A DNA stretch of 64,000 nt from assembly GCF_014197445.1 (NCBI RefSeq), contig NZ_JACIFO010000005.1, positions 174,190 to 238,189 on the forward strand, given 5' to 3'. The stretch is from Mesonia hippocampi (GTDB taxonomy: Bacteria > Bacteroidota > Bacteroidia > Flavobacteriales > Flavobacteriaceae). The notes beneath the pieces are model-generated. The model searched no databases, was not told where the DNA came from, and was given only the letters and a program-made list of their open reading frames with translations. Below are positions 42,078 through 50,625 of the stretch, piece after piece (positions within the stretch are counted from its first letter, which is position 1; the number at the start of each line of letters is the position of its first letter). Position numbers and translations under genes: made by a program.

Positions 42078-43415
42078 TTAGTTTTCTTTAGCCCAGTTAA
42101 GTCTATCCATTTGGTTGTAAGGCCATGGAGCTCCGTTGTTTTCTATGTTAGACATAGATACATTTAATTCGTTTGGCGCGGCACTTTCTTCCATAACCAA
42201 ATACCTTCTCATTTCGATGATAATTGAAAGTGGGTCTATCCCTATTGGGCAGGCTTCTACACAAGCGCTACAGGTTGTACATGCCCATAGTTCTTCACGT
42301 GTAATATAATCGTCTAATAGCTGTTTACCTTCGGCTATTGGTTGTTTTTTATTTAATTGTTCTCCTACTTCTTCAAGCCTATCTCTGGTGTCCATCATAA
42401 TTTTTCGAGGAGAGAGTTTCTTCCCGGTTTGATTTGCAGGACACTCTGAAGTACACCTACCACATTCTGTACAGGTATAGGCATTTAAAAGCTGAACCCA
42501 ATTTAAATCGGTAACATCACTAGCTCCAAATTTTTCAGGTTCTTCGTCTGCTGCTCCTGCTTCTGGTGAGGCAAAAGGATCTGCATTGGGATCCATCATC
42601 AACTTTACCTCGTTTGTTACCGCTTCTAGGTTAGTAAGTTCTCCTTTAGGTGTTAATTTTGCGTAATATGTATTAGGAAAAGCTAAAAGTATGTGTAAGT
42701 GTTTTGAATAATAAAGGTAGTTTAAGAAAATTAAGATTCCTATAATATGAAGCCACCAAGTAGTACGTTCGATAACAATTAAAGCTGAATTCCCTAACCC
42801 GTCTATTAAAGGCAATAGAAATTGACTTACAGGAAAGCCACCTATTATTCCTTCTTGGCTTGCATAATGTTCGGCTCCGTTAAGTTGTAATTGATAATCG
42901 GCAGCATTCATCAGCAAGAAACACGTCATTAATGCTACTTCAAAATAAAGAATATAGTTTGCATCGTTTTTGGGCCAACCTTTCATTTCTGATGACCAAA
43001 AACGTTTTATCTTAACCACATTTCTTCGTATCCAAAACGTAATAATCGAAACAATTACCAATAGCGCCAAGATTTCAAATGCCCCGATTAGAAAATTGTA
43101 AGTTCCGCCTAAAAACGAAAAAACACGATGTGTACCAAAAATACCATCGATAACAATTTCCAACATTTCTATATTGATAATTATAAAGCCCACATATACT
43201 AAAATATGTAGTATTCCTGCTACGGGGCGCTTTACCATTTTAGATTGCCCTAAGGCTACCCGAATCATGTTAGAAAGACGCTCCTTGGGGCGATCTGTCC
43301 TATCGATAGCTTTTCCTAGCTTTATGTTACGGTACAATCGTCTTACATTTCTTATAAAAAAAGAAATGGCAACAATAAATGCAGCTAAAAAAGCAATTTG
43401 TGATATTATTTGCAT
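42078..43415 (-). CDS. Membrane-bound 4Fe-4S protein, HdrC/NarI-like
   Basis: A 445-residue protein. The N-terminal half (about 1-250) holds five or so transmembrane helices with His residues in them (GILHILVYVG, TTWWLHIIGIL), as in di-heme NarI-like subunits. The C-terminal half has two 4Fe-4S ferredoxin motifs: Cys315-318-321-325 (CTECGRCTSECP) and Cys379-382-385-389 (CTTCSACVEACP). Together with the HdrB-like partner it should pass electrons between the quinone pool and a soluble donor. Comparable pairs in Bacteroidota are annotated simply as (Fe-S)-binding proteins. It lies 5 bp after mlaD-like, so the operon runs mlaD-like, this gene, HdrB-like, 160-aa gene. Confidence 0.88.
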   Translation of the reverse strand: MQIISQIAFLAAFIVAISFFIRNVRRLYRNIKLGKAIDRTDRPKERLSNMIRVALGQSKMVKRPVAGILHILVYVGFIIINIEMLEIVIDGIFGTHRVFSFLGGTYNFLIGAFEILALLVIVSIITFWIRRNVVKIKRFWSSEMKGWPKNDANYILYFEVALMTCFLLMNAADYQLQLNGAEHYASQEGIIGGFPVSQFLLPLIDGLGNSALIVIERTTWWLHIIGILIFLNYLYYSKHLHILLAFPNTYYAKLTPKGELTNLEAVTNEVKLMMDPNADPFASPEAGAADEEPEKFGASDVTDLNWVQLLNAYTCTECGRCTSECPANQTGKKLSPRKIMMDTRDRLEEVGEQLNKKQPIAEGKQLLDDYITREELWACTTCSACVEACPIGIDPLSIIIEMRRYLVMEESAAPNELNVSMSNIENNGAPWPYNQMDRLNWAKEN

Positions 43416-43420
43416 ATCTG

Positions 43421-44368
43421 TTATTTTAAAGAATCTTCTGGCTTAGTATATTGTTTTTGTTTTTTCCCAAATACCGAAAAGTGTACATATCGTTTTGGGT
43501 TAAGTTTTACATCTTGCAACAATAAGTCTAACTGGCGGGTTGCTCTATCTAGATTGTCATAGATTTTATCATCGTTAAGAAGTTTACCTACGGTACCTTC
43601 TTTAGTGTTTAATTTCTCTGAAATTTCTTTAAAATTTGTGGCTATCTCTTGAATTTCTGCTATTAACCCATTAACATTTACTTGAGCTAAGGTATCTGAA
43701 AATTTCTGAAAGTTCCCTGTGGTTTCTTCCAAATTGGTAAAGGTATTATTAAGCTTCCCTGTATTTGACGCTAATAAATGCTCGATAGATTTTGCTGAGT
43801 TATTAAAAGAACTCATTGTTGTATTTAACGATGCTATAGAAGATTTTATGCTTTTTTGCGCCTTTGCATCTAAAATATTATTCATCCCAATAAGTAAAGA
43901 GTCGGCGTTAGAAACGGCACTTTCTATTTTCTGCTGTAAAGGGGTTAGCCTTTCGTTAACAAGTTCTAGCAAACCATCGCCCACAGCACTCTTTAAGGTA
44001 TCTTCAGAAACGGCTAATTGTTTTCCTTCTTCAGGGATAATCTCGATAGATTTCCCTCCAATAAGGTTTCCGCCATAAATACGTGCAACACTTTGTTTTG
44101 AGAATTGAAATTCATCTTTCACATTCATTTTCACCAACAGCTTTCCACTGGCATTAAGGAAAGTAATATCGGTTACGCTTCCTACTTGAAACCCATTGAT
44201 GGTAACTGCAGAAGATTTTGTTAAGCCTTCTACATTATCGTATTTAGCATAAAATATACGATCGGAACTAAATGGATTTTTTCCTTTTAGAAAAGAATAC
44301 CCAAATATTAATAAGGCAATCGCTACAATACCTAAAAGTGCGGTTTTTACTTCGTTAGATAGTTTCAA
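43421..44368 (-). CDS. MlaD/MCE-domain lipid-transport protein
   Basis: A 315-residue protein with a single N-terminal membrane anchor (residues about 8-28) and an MCE domain (about 38-115: IFYAKYDNVEGLTKSSAVTINGFQVGSVTDI, seen as AKYDNVEGLTKSS and VTINGFQVGSV). A long helical, Asn/Ser-rich C-terminal region (about 130-300) could form the channel needle or coil seen in larger MCE proteins. MCE proteins carry phospholipids between membranes, with an MlaE permease and MlaF ATPase that are not in the window. It lies 52 bp downstream of the amidase gene on the same strand. Confidence 0.9.
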   Translation of the reverse strand: MKLSNEVKTALLGIVAIALLIFGYSFLKGKNPFSSDRIFYAKYDNVEGLTKSSAVTINGFQVGSVTDITFLNASGKLLVKMNVKDEFQFSKQSVARIYGGNLIGGKSIEIIPEEGKQLAVSEDTLKSAVGDGLLELVNERLTPLQQKIESAVSNADSLLIGMNNILDAKAQKSIKSSIASLNTTMSSFNNSAKSIEHLLASNTGKLNNTFTNLEETTGNFQKFSDTLAQVNVNGLIAEIQEIATNFKEISEKLNTKEGTVGKLLNDDKIYDNLDRATRQLDLLLQDVKLNPKRYVHFSVFGKKQKQYTKPEDSLK

Positions 44369-44420
44369 GAGTTTTTATGTTTTAGTAAGCAAATTTAAAA
44401 ATTAAAAATAGAAAAGTATA

Positions 44421-45533
44421 TTATTTTGCTTTTGTTTTTAACGCATCCTTAACGCTTATTTTAGTTCCGTCTTTAAAAGCAACAATATAGGCATCGGTAT
44501 AACCACTATCTTTTGCTGCTTTTAATTGCTGCTGAATTTCGGTATAATTAGAGGTTTTTCCATAAAAATATCGGTACAAACTTCCTTCTTTCTGCCTGTG
44601 CACTCCTTTTAATCCTTTAAAATTGTATGCTTTCAATTCAATTGCCTTAGAGCTTGCCGCCAATTGCACACTAAATTCTACCGAAGGATAAATTCTATCT
44701 GTATTATTTTTTTGAGAGGTGTTTTCTGCATAAACCTCATCTATGCCTAATGCTTTTGCATACGAAAGAATTGCTTTATAAATTTCTGTAGAAACTTCTT
44801 TCTGTCCTTTTTTCGAGTTTAAATAAAAACCTTCTTTACGGTGTGTAATAAAACCTGTTTCTATCAGTACACTTGGCATATAAGTATTATGTAACACCCA
44901 AAAACCTGCTTGTTTTACACCTCTATTTCTACGTTTTAATGTATGGGTAAAGTTATCTTGAATTTTTTTTGCTAATAATATGCTTTGATCTAAATACTCT
45001 TCTTGTAATAAGGTTAACCCTATTAGCGATTCTGGGGAGCTTGGGTTAAAACCTTCGTAATGTTCTTCGTAATTTTCTTCTAGAAAAATAACTTCGTTCT
45101 CCTCTTTTGCTACATTAAAATTCGCATCACTTTTATGCAAGCCCAGCACATAGGTTTCGGCTCCATAGGCTTGTGTATGATGCGCATTGCAGTGTACAGA
45201 GATAAACAAATCTGCATCGGCTTTATTGGCAATAGCAGCACGTTCTTTTAATCCTAAAAAAACATCAGTTTTACGCGTGTACACCACATTAATGTTTTTA
45301 TTTGCTTCTAAAAGTTTCCCTACTTGCAATACTATTTCCAGCGCAATTTCTTTTTCGGTAAACCCATAGCTTGTAGGCCTACCAGGGTCTTTACCCCCAT
45401 GACCTGCGTCTAAAACAACTGTAAATTTCTTATCCTTATCTTGGTCGCTATTTTTTTCTGGGCTAGAAGCAGAAAAACCTTCTATTATTCCTAAAAAAAA
45501 TAACATTAAACATAAACCATAAGCCTTCTTCAT
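44421..45533 (-). CDS. N-acetylmuramoyl-L-alanine amidase with SPOR-like domain
   Basis: A 370-residue exported amidase_3 enzyme that cleaves the bond between MurNAc and the stem peptide, in cell separation. Seen: VVLDAGHGGKDPG (zinc His), FTEKEIALEI (zinc Glu), SVHCNAHH (second His), and a C-terminal catalytic Glu in PSVLIETGFITH. A SPOR-like fold at about 285-360 (FSVQLAASSKAIEL, SLYRYFYGKTSNYTEIQ) probably binds denuded septal glycans. The chosen start gives a proper signal peptide MKKAYGLCLMLFFLGIIEG; the upstream ATG at 45563 would add ten polar residues ahead of it. It is divergent from the LptD-like gene, an arrangement I recall as common in flavobacteria. Confidence 0.92.
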   Translation of the reverse strand: MKKAYGLCLMLFFLGIIEGFSASSPEKNSDQDKDKKFTVVLDAGHGGKDPGRPTSYGFTEKEIALEIVLQVGKLLEANKNINVVYTRKTDVFLGLKERAAIANKADADLFISVHCNAHHTQAYGAETYVLGLHKSDANFNVAKEENEVIFLEENYEEHYEGFNPSSPESLIGLTLLQEEYLDQSILLAKKIQDNFTHTLKRRNRGVKQAGFWVLHNTYMPSVLIETGFITHRKEGFYLNSKKGQKEVSTEIYKAILSYAKALGIDEVYAENTSQKNNTDRIYPSVEFSVQLAASSKAIELKAYNFKGLKGVHRQKEGSLYRYFYGKTSNYTEIQQQLKAAKDSGYTDAYIVAFKDGTKISVKDALKTKAK

Positions 45534-45749
45534 ACCATTTATCTCTATTTTTCTATAATTCAAATTAAAACAAGCTTTAATGAGCTCTACAAAAATTATT
45601 CCTTAATGTAAAAAATACATTTATATACAGAGAACTCTTTTATAAAAAGAAAAGTATTTTGCACAGCAATTTTCATTTCAAAAGCACACAAATATCTTAT
45701 TTATCTTTTTATTTTAGTAATTTTCTAGACATCACTTTAAAAATATATG

Positions 45750-45757
45750 TAATTTTG
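45750..45757 (+). promoter_or_regulatory. Predicted -7 box of the LptD-like gene
   Basis: TAATTTTG matches TAnnTTTG, 45 bp before the TTG start. The 268-bp divergent gap (45534-45801) shows no other gene; only short AT-rich hairpins. Confidence 0.45.
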
Positions 45758-45801
45758 GGGCTAAAAAAGTAACCCTTATTGCTTAAATAGCTTTTATTGT
45801 A

Positions 45802-48480
45802 TTGTTGTTAAACAAATTCTACATAAGTATTATTTTATGCCTGTTATTTTCTCAGCTCACTAAAGCTCAAGAATTTAACACAAAAAAAGCATTAAACATT
45901 CCCGCAGAACCAACGCAAGAAACGCCCGTTGGCGACTCCCTAGTTCAGGAAGGTTTACTAAAGGTGCGAGATACTATAAAAGCAGATACCTTAAAAAAAC
46001 AAAGTACTTTTCTTTCCGATCAAGTAGTCTCTACAGCTAAAGATTATATAAAATTTGACCGAAAAAACGAACGTGTTTACCTCTATAACGAAGCTAAAAT
46101 TGTTTATGGAGATCTTGAGATACAGGCTGGGCTTATCATCCTTGACAACAGGAAAAACGAGGTTTATGCCTTTGGTATAAAAGATACGGCTAACAACTAC
46201 ACCCAAAAACCCATATTTACACAAGCTAACAATGTGGTAGAGCCCGATAGTATCCGCTTTAATTTTGATACCGAAAAAGCTTTAGTCTACAACTCTAGAA
46301 CCGAGCAAGGAGGCTTTAAAATAAAAGGTGCTGTTACTAAACGCCAAAACGATTCGGTATATTTTATGAAAAACGTAAAGTTTACCACTGCACAAAACAT
46401 CGATGACCCAGAATATTATTTCTACGCCAGAAAAATAAAAATGGTTCCCGATAAAAAAATAGTAAGCGGATTGGTAAATATGTACATCGCCGATGTTCCT
46501 ACGCCTTTAGGCCTACCATTTGGGTATTTCCCATTAACCGAAGAACGTGCCTCTGGATTTATTATCCCCTCGTTTGGAGACAACCGAAACCGAGGCTACT
46601 TTCTGCAAAATGGAGGTTATTATTTTGCTATAAGTGATTATGTAGATTTAACCGTGCTAGGGGATTATTACACCAACGGAAGTTACGGACTAAACTTTTC
46701 TTCCAACTATGCCTACCGCTATCGCTTTAATGGTAATGTAAGCTTTAGGTATGAAAAATTACTTAATAGCGAACCTGGTTTCCCCGATTATTCAGAACAA
46801 TCTATCTATAATATTCGTTGGAGCCATAGGCAAGCGGCTAAAGCAAATCCAAACTCTAATTTTTCGGCATCGGTAAACCTTGGGAGTAGTAAATATTACA
46901 AAGAAACCATCAACCAAAACAACTCAGGTAACTTTTTACAAAACAACTTAAGTTCATCGGTAAGTTATTCTAAAACCTTTCCTGGCGAACCCCAAGTAAA
47001 CCTCAGCATTACCGCAACGCATAGCCAAAATACCAATACAGAAGAAATAAACATGACCCTACCTACCGTACAAGCTAGTATGGATAGGATTTACCCATTT
47101 GCCCCAAAAAACGGCACTAAAAAAGGTATTTTACAAAACATTAATTTTCAATATTCTTTTAACGGAAAAAATCAATTTAAAACCACCGATTCACTTTTCT
47201 TTAAACCCCAAATGTTTAGAGATGCTTCTACAGGAATGCAACACAGCATCCCTATTAGCACCAACTTTAAAGTTTTTAAACATTTTAGCGTAAGTGCTGG
47301 AACAAATTATAAGGAAAACTGGGTTTTTAAAACCTACCCAAAACGTTACGATGAGCAATTACAGGAAGTAGTTACAGATACCTCAAGAGGCTTTTCTACC
47401 TACAGAACCTATAATTTTTCTACAGGAATAGGAACCACTATTTACGGGATGTTTAACTTCGGAAAAGATAAAAAAATAAATGCCATTAGGCACGTAATAA
47501 GACCCTCGATAAGTTACTCTGTAGCGCCTAAATTCGATGAGTTTTACGACACCTACCTCATCCCTGCAACCTCTGGTATGGATGAAGAAATTGTAGAATA
47601 CTCTAAGTTTGAAGGAACCTTATACGGCGCTCCTAGCAACCGTTACGCTAGCAGCATTAACTTCTCTGTATCTAACGATTTTGAAGCCAAAATACGCGCT
47701 AAAGATTCTCTTGCAACCGAACCCGAAAAAAGAAGCTTATTGAAAAATCTTCAATTCTCTACTTCTTACAATATGGCCGCAGATTCACTAAAGCTACAAC
47801 CTGTTACTGTACGAGGTACACTTCCATTATTTAAAGAAAAACTAAACGTGAATTTTAATGGAGCTTTAGATCCTTACGCCTTAAACAATAAAAATCAGCG
47901 TATTGATAAGTTAAACATCAATAATGGTGGAAGTTTATTTCGTTTAGCACGAGCAAATGTAAGCTTCGGTTATTCTTTTTCGAGCAAAGATTTTGAACGC
48001 AACAAAGACGATGAAGACGCACAAGACGAAACCCATAGAAACGGAGGCCGTAAAGACGATTTGTTTGGTGTTGCCACCAATACAACAGGAGGCGTAAACA
48101 ATGAAGAAAAAGAACCCAAAGTAGATGAAACAGAATGGTACAACTACAAAATCCCTTGGGATTTACGTTTATCCTACACCATGACCTATAATAACGACAG
48201 GCGACAGAATGAAATCTCATCGCATTCAATCATGTTTTCAGGAAACCTTCAGTTATCTCCACGATGGTCTGTAGGAGTATCGTCTGGTTACGATTTAAAA
48301 AACAACGGTTTTACCTATACCCAATTACGCTTTCAACGTGACTTAGAAAGCTGGAAAATGTCGTTTAACTGGACGCCTTTTGGCACTCGAGAATCTTGGT
48401 ATTTTTATATCGGGATAAAAGCAAGTATGCTTAGCGATATTAAATACGATAAAAACCGTGAACGCGATCGTACACTCTAA
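45802..48480 (+). CDS. LptD-like outer membrane LPS-assembly protein
   Basis: An 892-residue outer-membrane protein. After the signal peptide (LLNKFYISIILCLLFSQLTKAQ), an OstA/LptD-like periplasmic jellyroll follows at about 70-215 (KNERVYLYNEAKIVYGDLEIQAG, ILDNRKNEVYAFG, seen in parts). The rest is a long barrel region with VPTPLGLPFGYFPLTEERASGFIIPSFG, the LptD hallmark, then many amphipathic strands. It would insert LPS into the outer leaflet; the LptE partner is not recognised here. The first usable codon is TTG at 45802 (a second TTG follows at 45805); no ATG exists before the signal sequence. It is co-directional with the ridA-like gene 12 bp later. Confidence 0.88.
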   Translation: MLLNKFYISIILCLLFSQLTKAQEFNTKKALNIPAEPTQETPVGDSLVQEGLLKVRDTIKADTLKKQSTFLSDQVVSTAKDYIKFDRKNERVYLYNEAKIVYGDLEIQAGLIILDNRKNEVYAFGIKDTANNYTQKPIFTQANNVVEPDSIRFNFDTEKALVYNSRTEQGGFKIKGAVTKRQNDSVYFMKNVKFTTAQNIDDPEYYFYARKIKMVPDKKIVSGLVNMYIADVPTPLGLPFGYFPLTEERASGFIIPSFGDNRNRGYFLQNGGYYFAISDYVDLTVLGDYYTNGSYGLNFSSNYAYRYRFNGNVSFRYEKLLNSEPGFPDYSEQSIYNIRWSHRQAAKANPNSNFSASVNLGSSKYYKETINQNNSGNFLQNNLSSSVSYSKTFPGEPQVNLSITATHSQNTNTEEINMTLPTVQASMDRIYPFAPKNGTKKGILQNINFQYSFNGKNQFKTTDSLFFKPQMFRDASTGMQHSIPISTNFKVFKHFSVSAGTNYKENWVFKTYPKRYDEQLQEVVTDTSRGFSTYRTYNFSTGIGTTIYGMFNFGKDKKINAIRHVIRPSISYSVAPKFDEFYDTYLIPATSGMDEEIVEYSKFEGTLYGAPSNRYASSINFSVSNDFEAKIRAKDSLATEPEKRSLLKNLQFSTSYNMAADSLKLQPVTVRGTLPLFKEKLNVNFNGALDPYALNNKNQRIDKLNINNGGSLFRLARANVSFGYSFSSKDFERNKDDEDAQDETHRNGGRKDDLFGVATNTTGGVNNEEKEPKVDETEWYNYKIPWDLRLSYTMTYNNDRRQNEISSHSIMFSGNLQLSPRWSVGVSSGYDLKNNGFTYTQLRFQRDLESWKMSFNWTPFGTRESWYFYIGIKASMLSDIKYDKNRERDRTL

Positions 48481-48492
48481 ATCTTTTTATGT

Positions 48493-48876
48493 ATGAAAAA
48501 AGTTATTTCTACCTCAAACGCCCCTGCACCAATAGGCCCGTACAACCAAGCTATTCGTGCAGGAAACACCCTCTATGTTTCTGGTCAAATTGCCATAAAC
48601 CCTAGCAATAACACCATAGTAAACAGCACACTAGAAGCAGAAACAACACAAGTTTTAGAAAACTTAAAAGCTGTTCTTGAAGCAGCAAACATGAGTTTGG
48701 CTAACGTAGTAAAAACTTCTATTTTTATTAGCGACATGCATAACTTTGATCGTATTAATAAAGTTTATGCTACCTATTTTAATAATGATGATGCACCTGC
48801 CCGAGAAACCGTAGAAGTAGCTAACCTCCCTAAGTTTGTAAACGTAGAGATTAGCGCTATTGCGATTAGCGAATAA
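48493..48876 (+). CDS. ridA: RidA family enamine/imine deaminase
   Basis: A 127-residue YjgF/YER057c/UK114-family protein that hydrolyses reactive enamine and imine intermediates such as those made by PLP dehydratases. Seen: PIGPYNQAIRAGNTLYVSGQIAINP at the start (as APIGPYNQAIRAGNTLYVSGQ), VVKTSIFISDMHNFDRIN, and the conserved Arg in DDAPARETVEVANLPKF that binds the carboxylate. The size is typical. It begins 12 bp after the LptD-like stop and is probably co-transcribed. Confidence 0.95.
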   Translation: MKKVISTSNAPAPIGPYNQAIRAGNTLYVSGQIAINPSNNTIVNSTLEAETTQVLENLKAVLEAANMSLANVVKTSIFISDMHNFDRINKVYATYFNNDDAPARETVEVANLPKFVNVEISAIAISE

Positions 48877-48894
48877 CTTCTAAAATACGTTTTT

Positions 48895-50625
48895 ATGCAA
48901 CTTCAATTTATAGACTGGATAGTTATCTGTAGTTTTTTTCTAATAAGCTTACTTATTGGAATTTTAGTTGCTCGAACAAGCGGAAAAAATACAAAAAACT
49001 TTTTCCTTTCAGGAAAAAACATGCCTTGGTGGCTCTTAGGAGTATCTATGGTTGCCACTACATTTGCTGCCGATACACCTGGCTTAGTTGCTGGTATTGT
49101 ACGCAACGATGGCGTTTTTGGAAACTGGGTTTGGTGGAGTATGCTACTTACCGGAATGTTCACCGTTTTTTTCTACGCCAAATTATGGCGAAAAAGCAAT
49201 ATTACCACCGATTTAGAATTCTATGAGCTTCGCTATAGCGGTAAAAGTGCAGCCTTCCTTAGAGGTTTCCGTGCGCTTTATTTAGGCGTATTTTTCAACA
49301 TTGTAATTATGGCAAACGTTTGCCTTGCCGGAATAAAGATAGGACACGTAATGTTTGGGTTTTCGGCTACAGAAAGCTTACTTGTTGCCTGTTCTATTAC
49401 CGTGTTTTATTCGATGCTTGGTGGTTTAAAAGGGGTAATTATCACCGATTTTATACAATTTATCATCGCCTTATTAGGCAGCGTTTGGGCTGCGATTTAC
49501 CTTGTAGATTTACCGCAAATTGGCGGACTTCAAGAGCTTATTAGTGCGCCAGCGGTTCAGGAGAAAATGGCACTTTTTCCCGATTTTTCTAAACCAGAAC
49601 TTTTTATTCCGCTCTTTATTATTCCTTTAACGGTACAATGGTGGAGCGTGTGGTATCCTGGCTCTGAACCTGGCGGTGGCGGATATATTGCCCAACGTAT
49701 GCTCGCGGCTAAAAACGAAAATCAAGCTACATGGGCTACTTTATTTTTTAATATTGCACATTACGCCATTAGGCCCTGGCCATGGATTATTATTGGTTTG
49801 GCTTCTCTGATTATTTTCCCCGATTTAGCAAGTTTAAAAACTGCCTTTCCCGAATTAGACGATTCTTTTATAAAACACGACTTATCATACCCCGCAATGC
49901 TCACCTATTTACCGGCGGGATTATTAGGACTTGTTGCCACATCACTCATTGCGGCCTTTATGAGTACTATTTCTACCCATTTAAATTGGGGAAGTAGTTA
50001 TGTTATAAACGATTTTTATACGCGTTTTATTAACCCAAAAGCCAGCGAACGTAAAAAAGTACTTCTTGGGCGTTTATCTACTTTGTTGATGATGATTTGT
50101 GCTGCCTTACTAAGCTTTGTTCTAGAAGAGGCTAAAGATGCGTTTAATTTAATGCTGCAAATTGGCGCAGGAACAGGTCTCTTGTTTATTTTACGCTGGT
50201 TTTGGCATAGGATAAACCCTTATAGCGAGATTACAGCAATGCTTGTTTCTTTTATTATCGCTGTTCTATTTTTTATCAATGATAAACTAGAAACCCCTTG
50301 GTTTGAGCTTGCCCAACATTGGCAATTATTAATTGGAGTAATTATAACCACCATTGCTTGGGTACTGGTTAGTTTGCTTAGCTCACCTACACAGGCAAAA
50401 ACCTTAAAAAGCTTTGACAAACTTATTTATGGTGATAAAAATAAATTTCATCATTTTGGTTATAAAATTATGGCCTTTTTTGCAGGAACAATTGGTGTAT
50501 ATAGCATCTTATTTGGTACGGGCTATATCCTTTATCAAGAATATCTTTATGGGAGCATTGCTTTTATACTTGCCTTAAGCTGCATATTGCTTATTGTTTC
50601 CCAATGGAAAAAAATTAACAGTTAA
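48895..50625 (+). CDS. Sodium:solute symporter family protein
   Basis: A 576-residue inner-membrane protein with about 13 helices. Family features: FFLSGKNMPWWLLGVSMVATTFAADTPGLVAG (given as FFLSGKNMPWWLLGVSMVAT), GGLKGVIITDFIQFII with the sodium-site helix, and AFMSTISTHLNWGSSYVINDFY (as AAFMSTISTHLNWGSS). SSS proteins couple Na+ entry to uptake of sugars, amino acids or carboxylates. The TTFAADTPGLV variation resembles a Bacteroidota group with unknown substrate. It lies 18 bp after ridA. Its 3' end overlaps tamB by 4 bp on the opposite strand. Confidence 0.9.
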   Translation: MQLQFIDWIVICSFFLISLLIGILVARTSGKNTKNFFLSGKNMPWWLLGVSMVATTFAADTPGLVAGIVRNDGVFGNWVWWSMLLTGMFTVFFYAKLWRKSNITTDLEFYELRYSGKSAAFLRGFRALYLGVFFNIVIMANVCLAGIKIGHVMFGFSATESLLVACSITVFYSMLGGLKGVIITDFIQFIIALLGSVWAAIYLVDLPQIGGLQELISAPAVQEKMALFPDFSKPELFIPLFIIPLTVQWWSVWYPGSEPGGGGYIAQRMLAAKNENQATWATLFFNIAHYAIRPWPWIIIGLASLIIFPDLASLKTAFPELDDSFIKHDLSYPAMLTYLPAGLLGLVATSLIAAFMSTISTHLNWGSSYVINDFYTRFINPKASERKKVLLGRLSTLLMMICAALLSFVLEEAKDAFNLMLQIGAGTGLLFILRWFWHRINPYSEITAMLVSFIIAVLFFINDKLETPWFELAQHWQLLIGVIITTIAWVLVSLLSSPTQAKTLKSFDKLIYGDKNKFHHFGYKIMAFFAGTIGVYSILFGTGYILYQEYLYGSIAFILALSCILLIVSQWKKINS

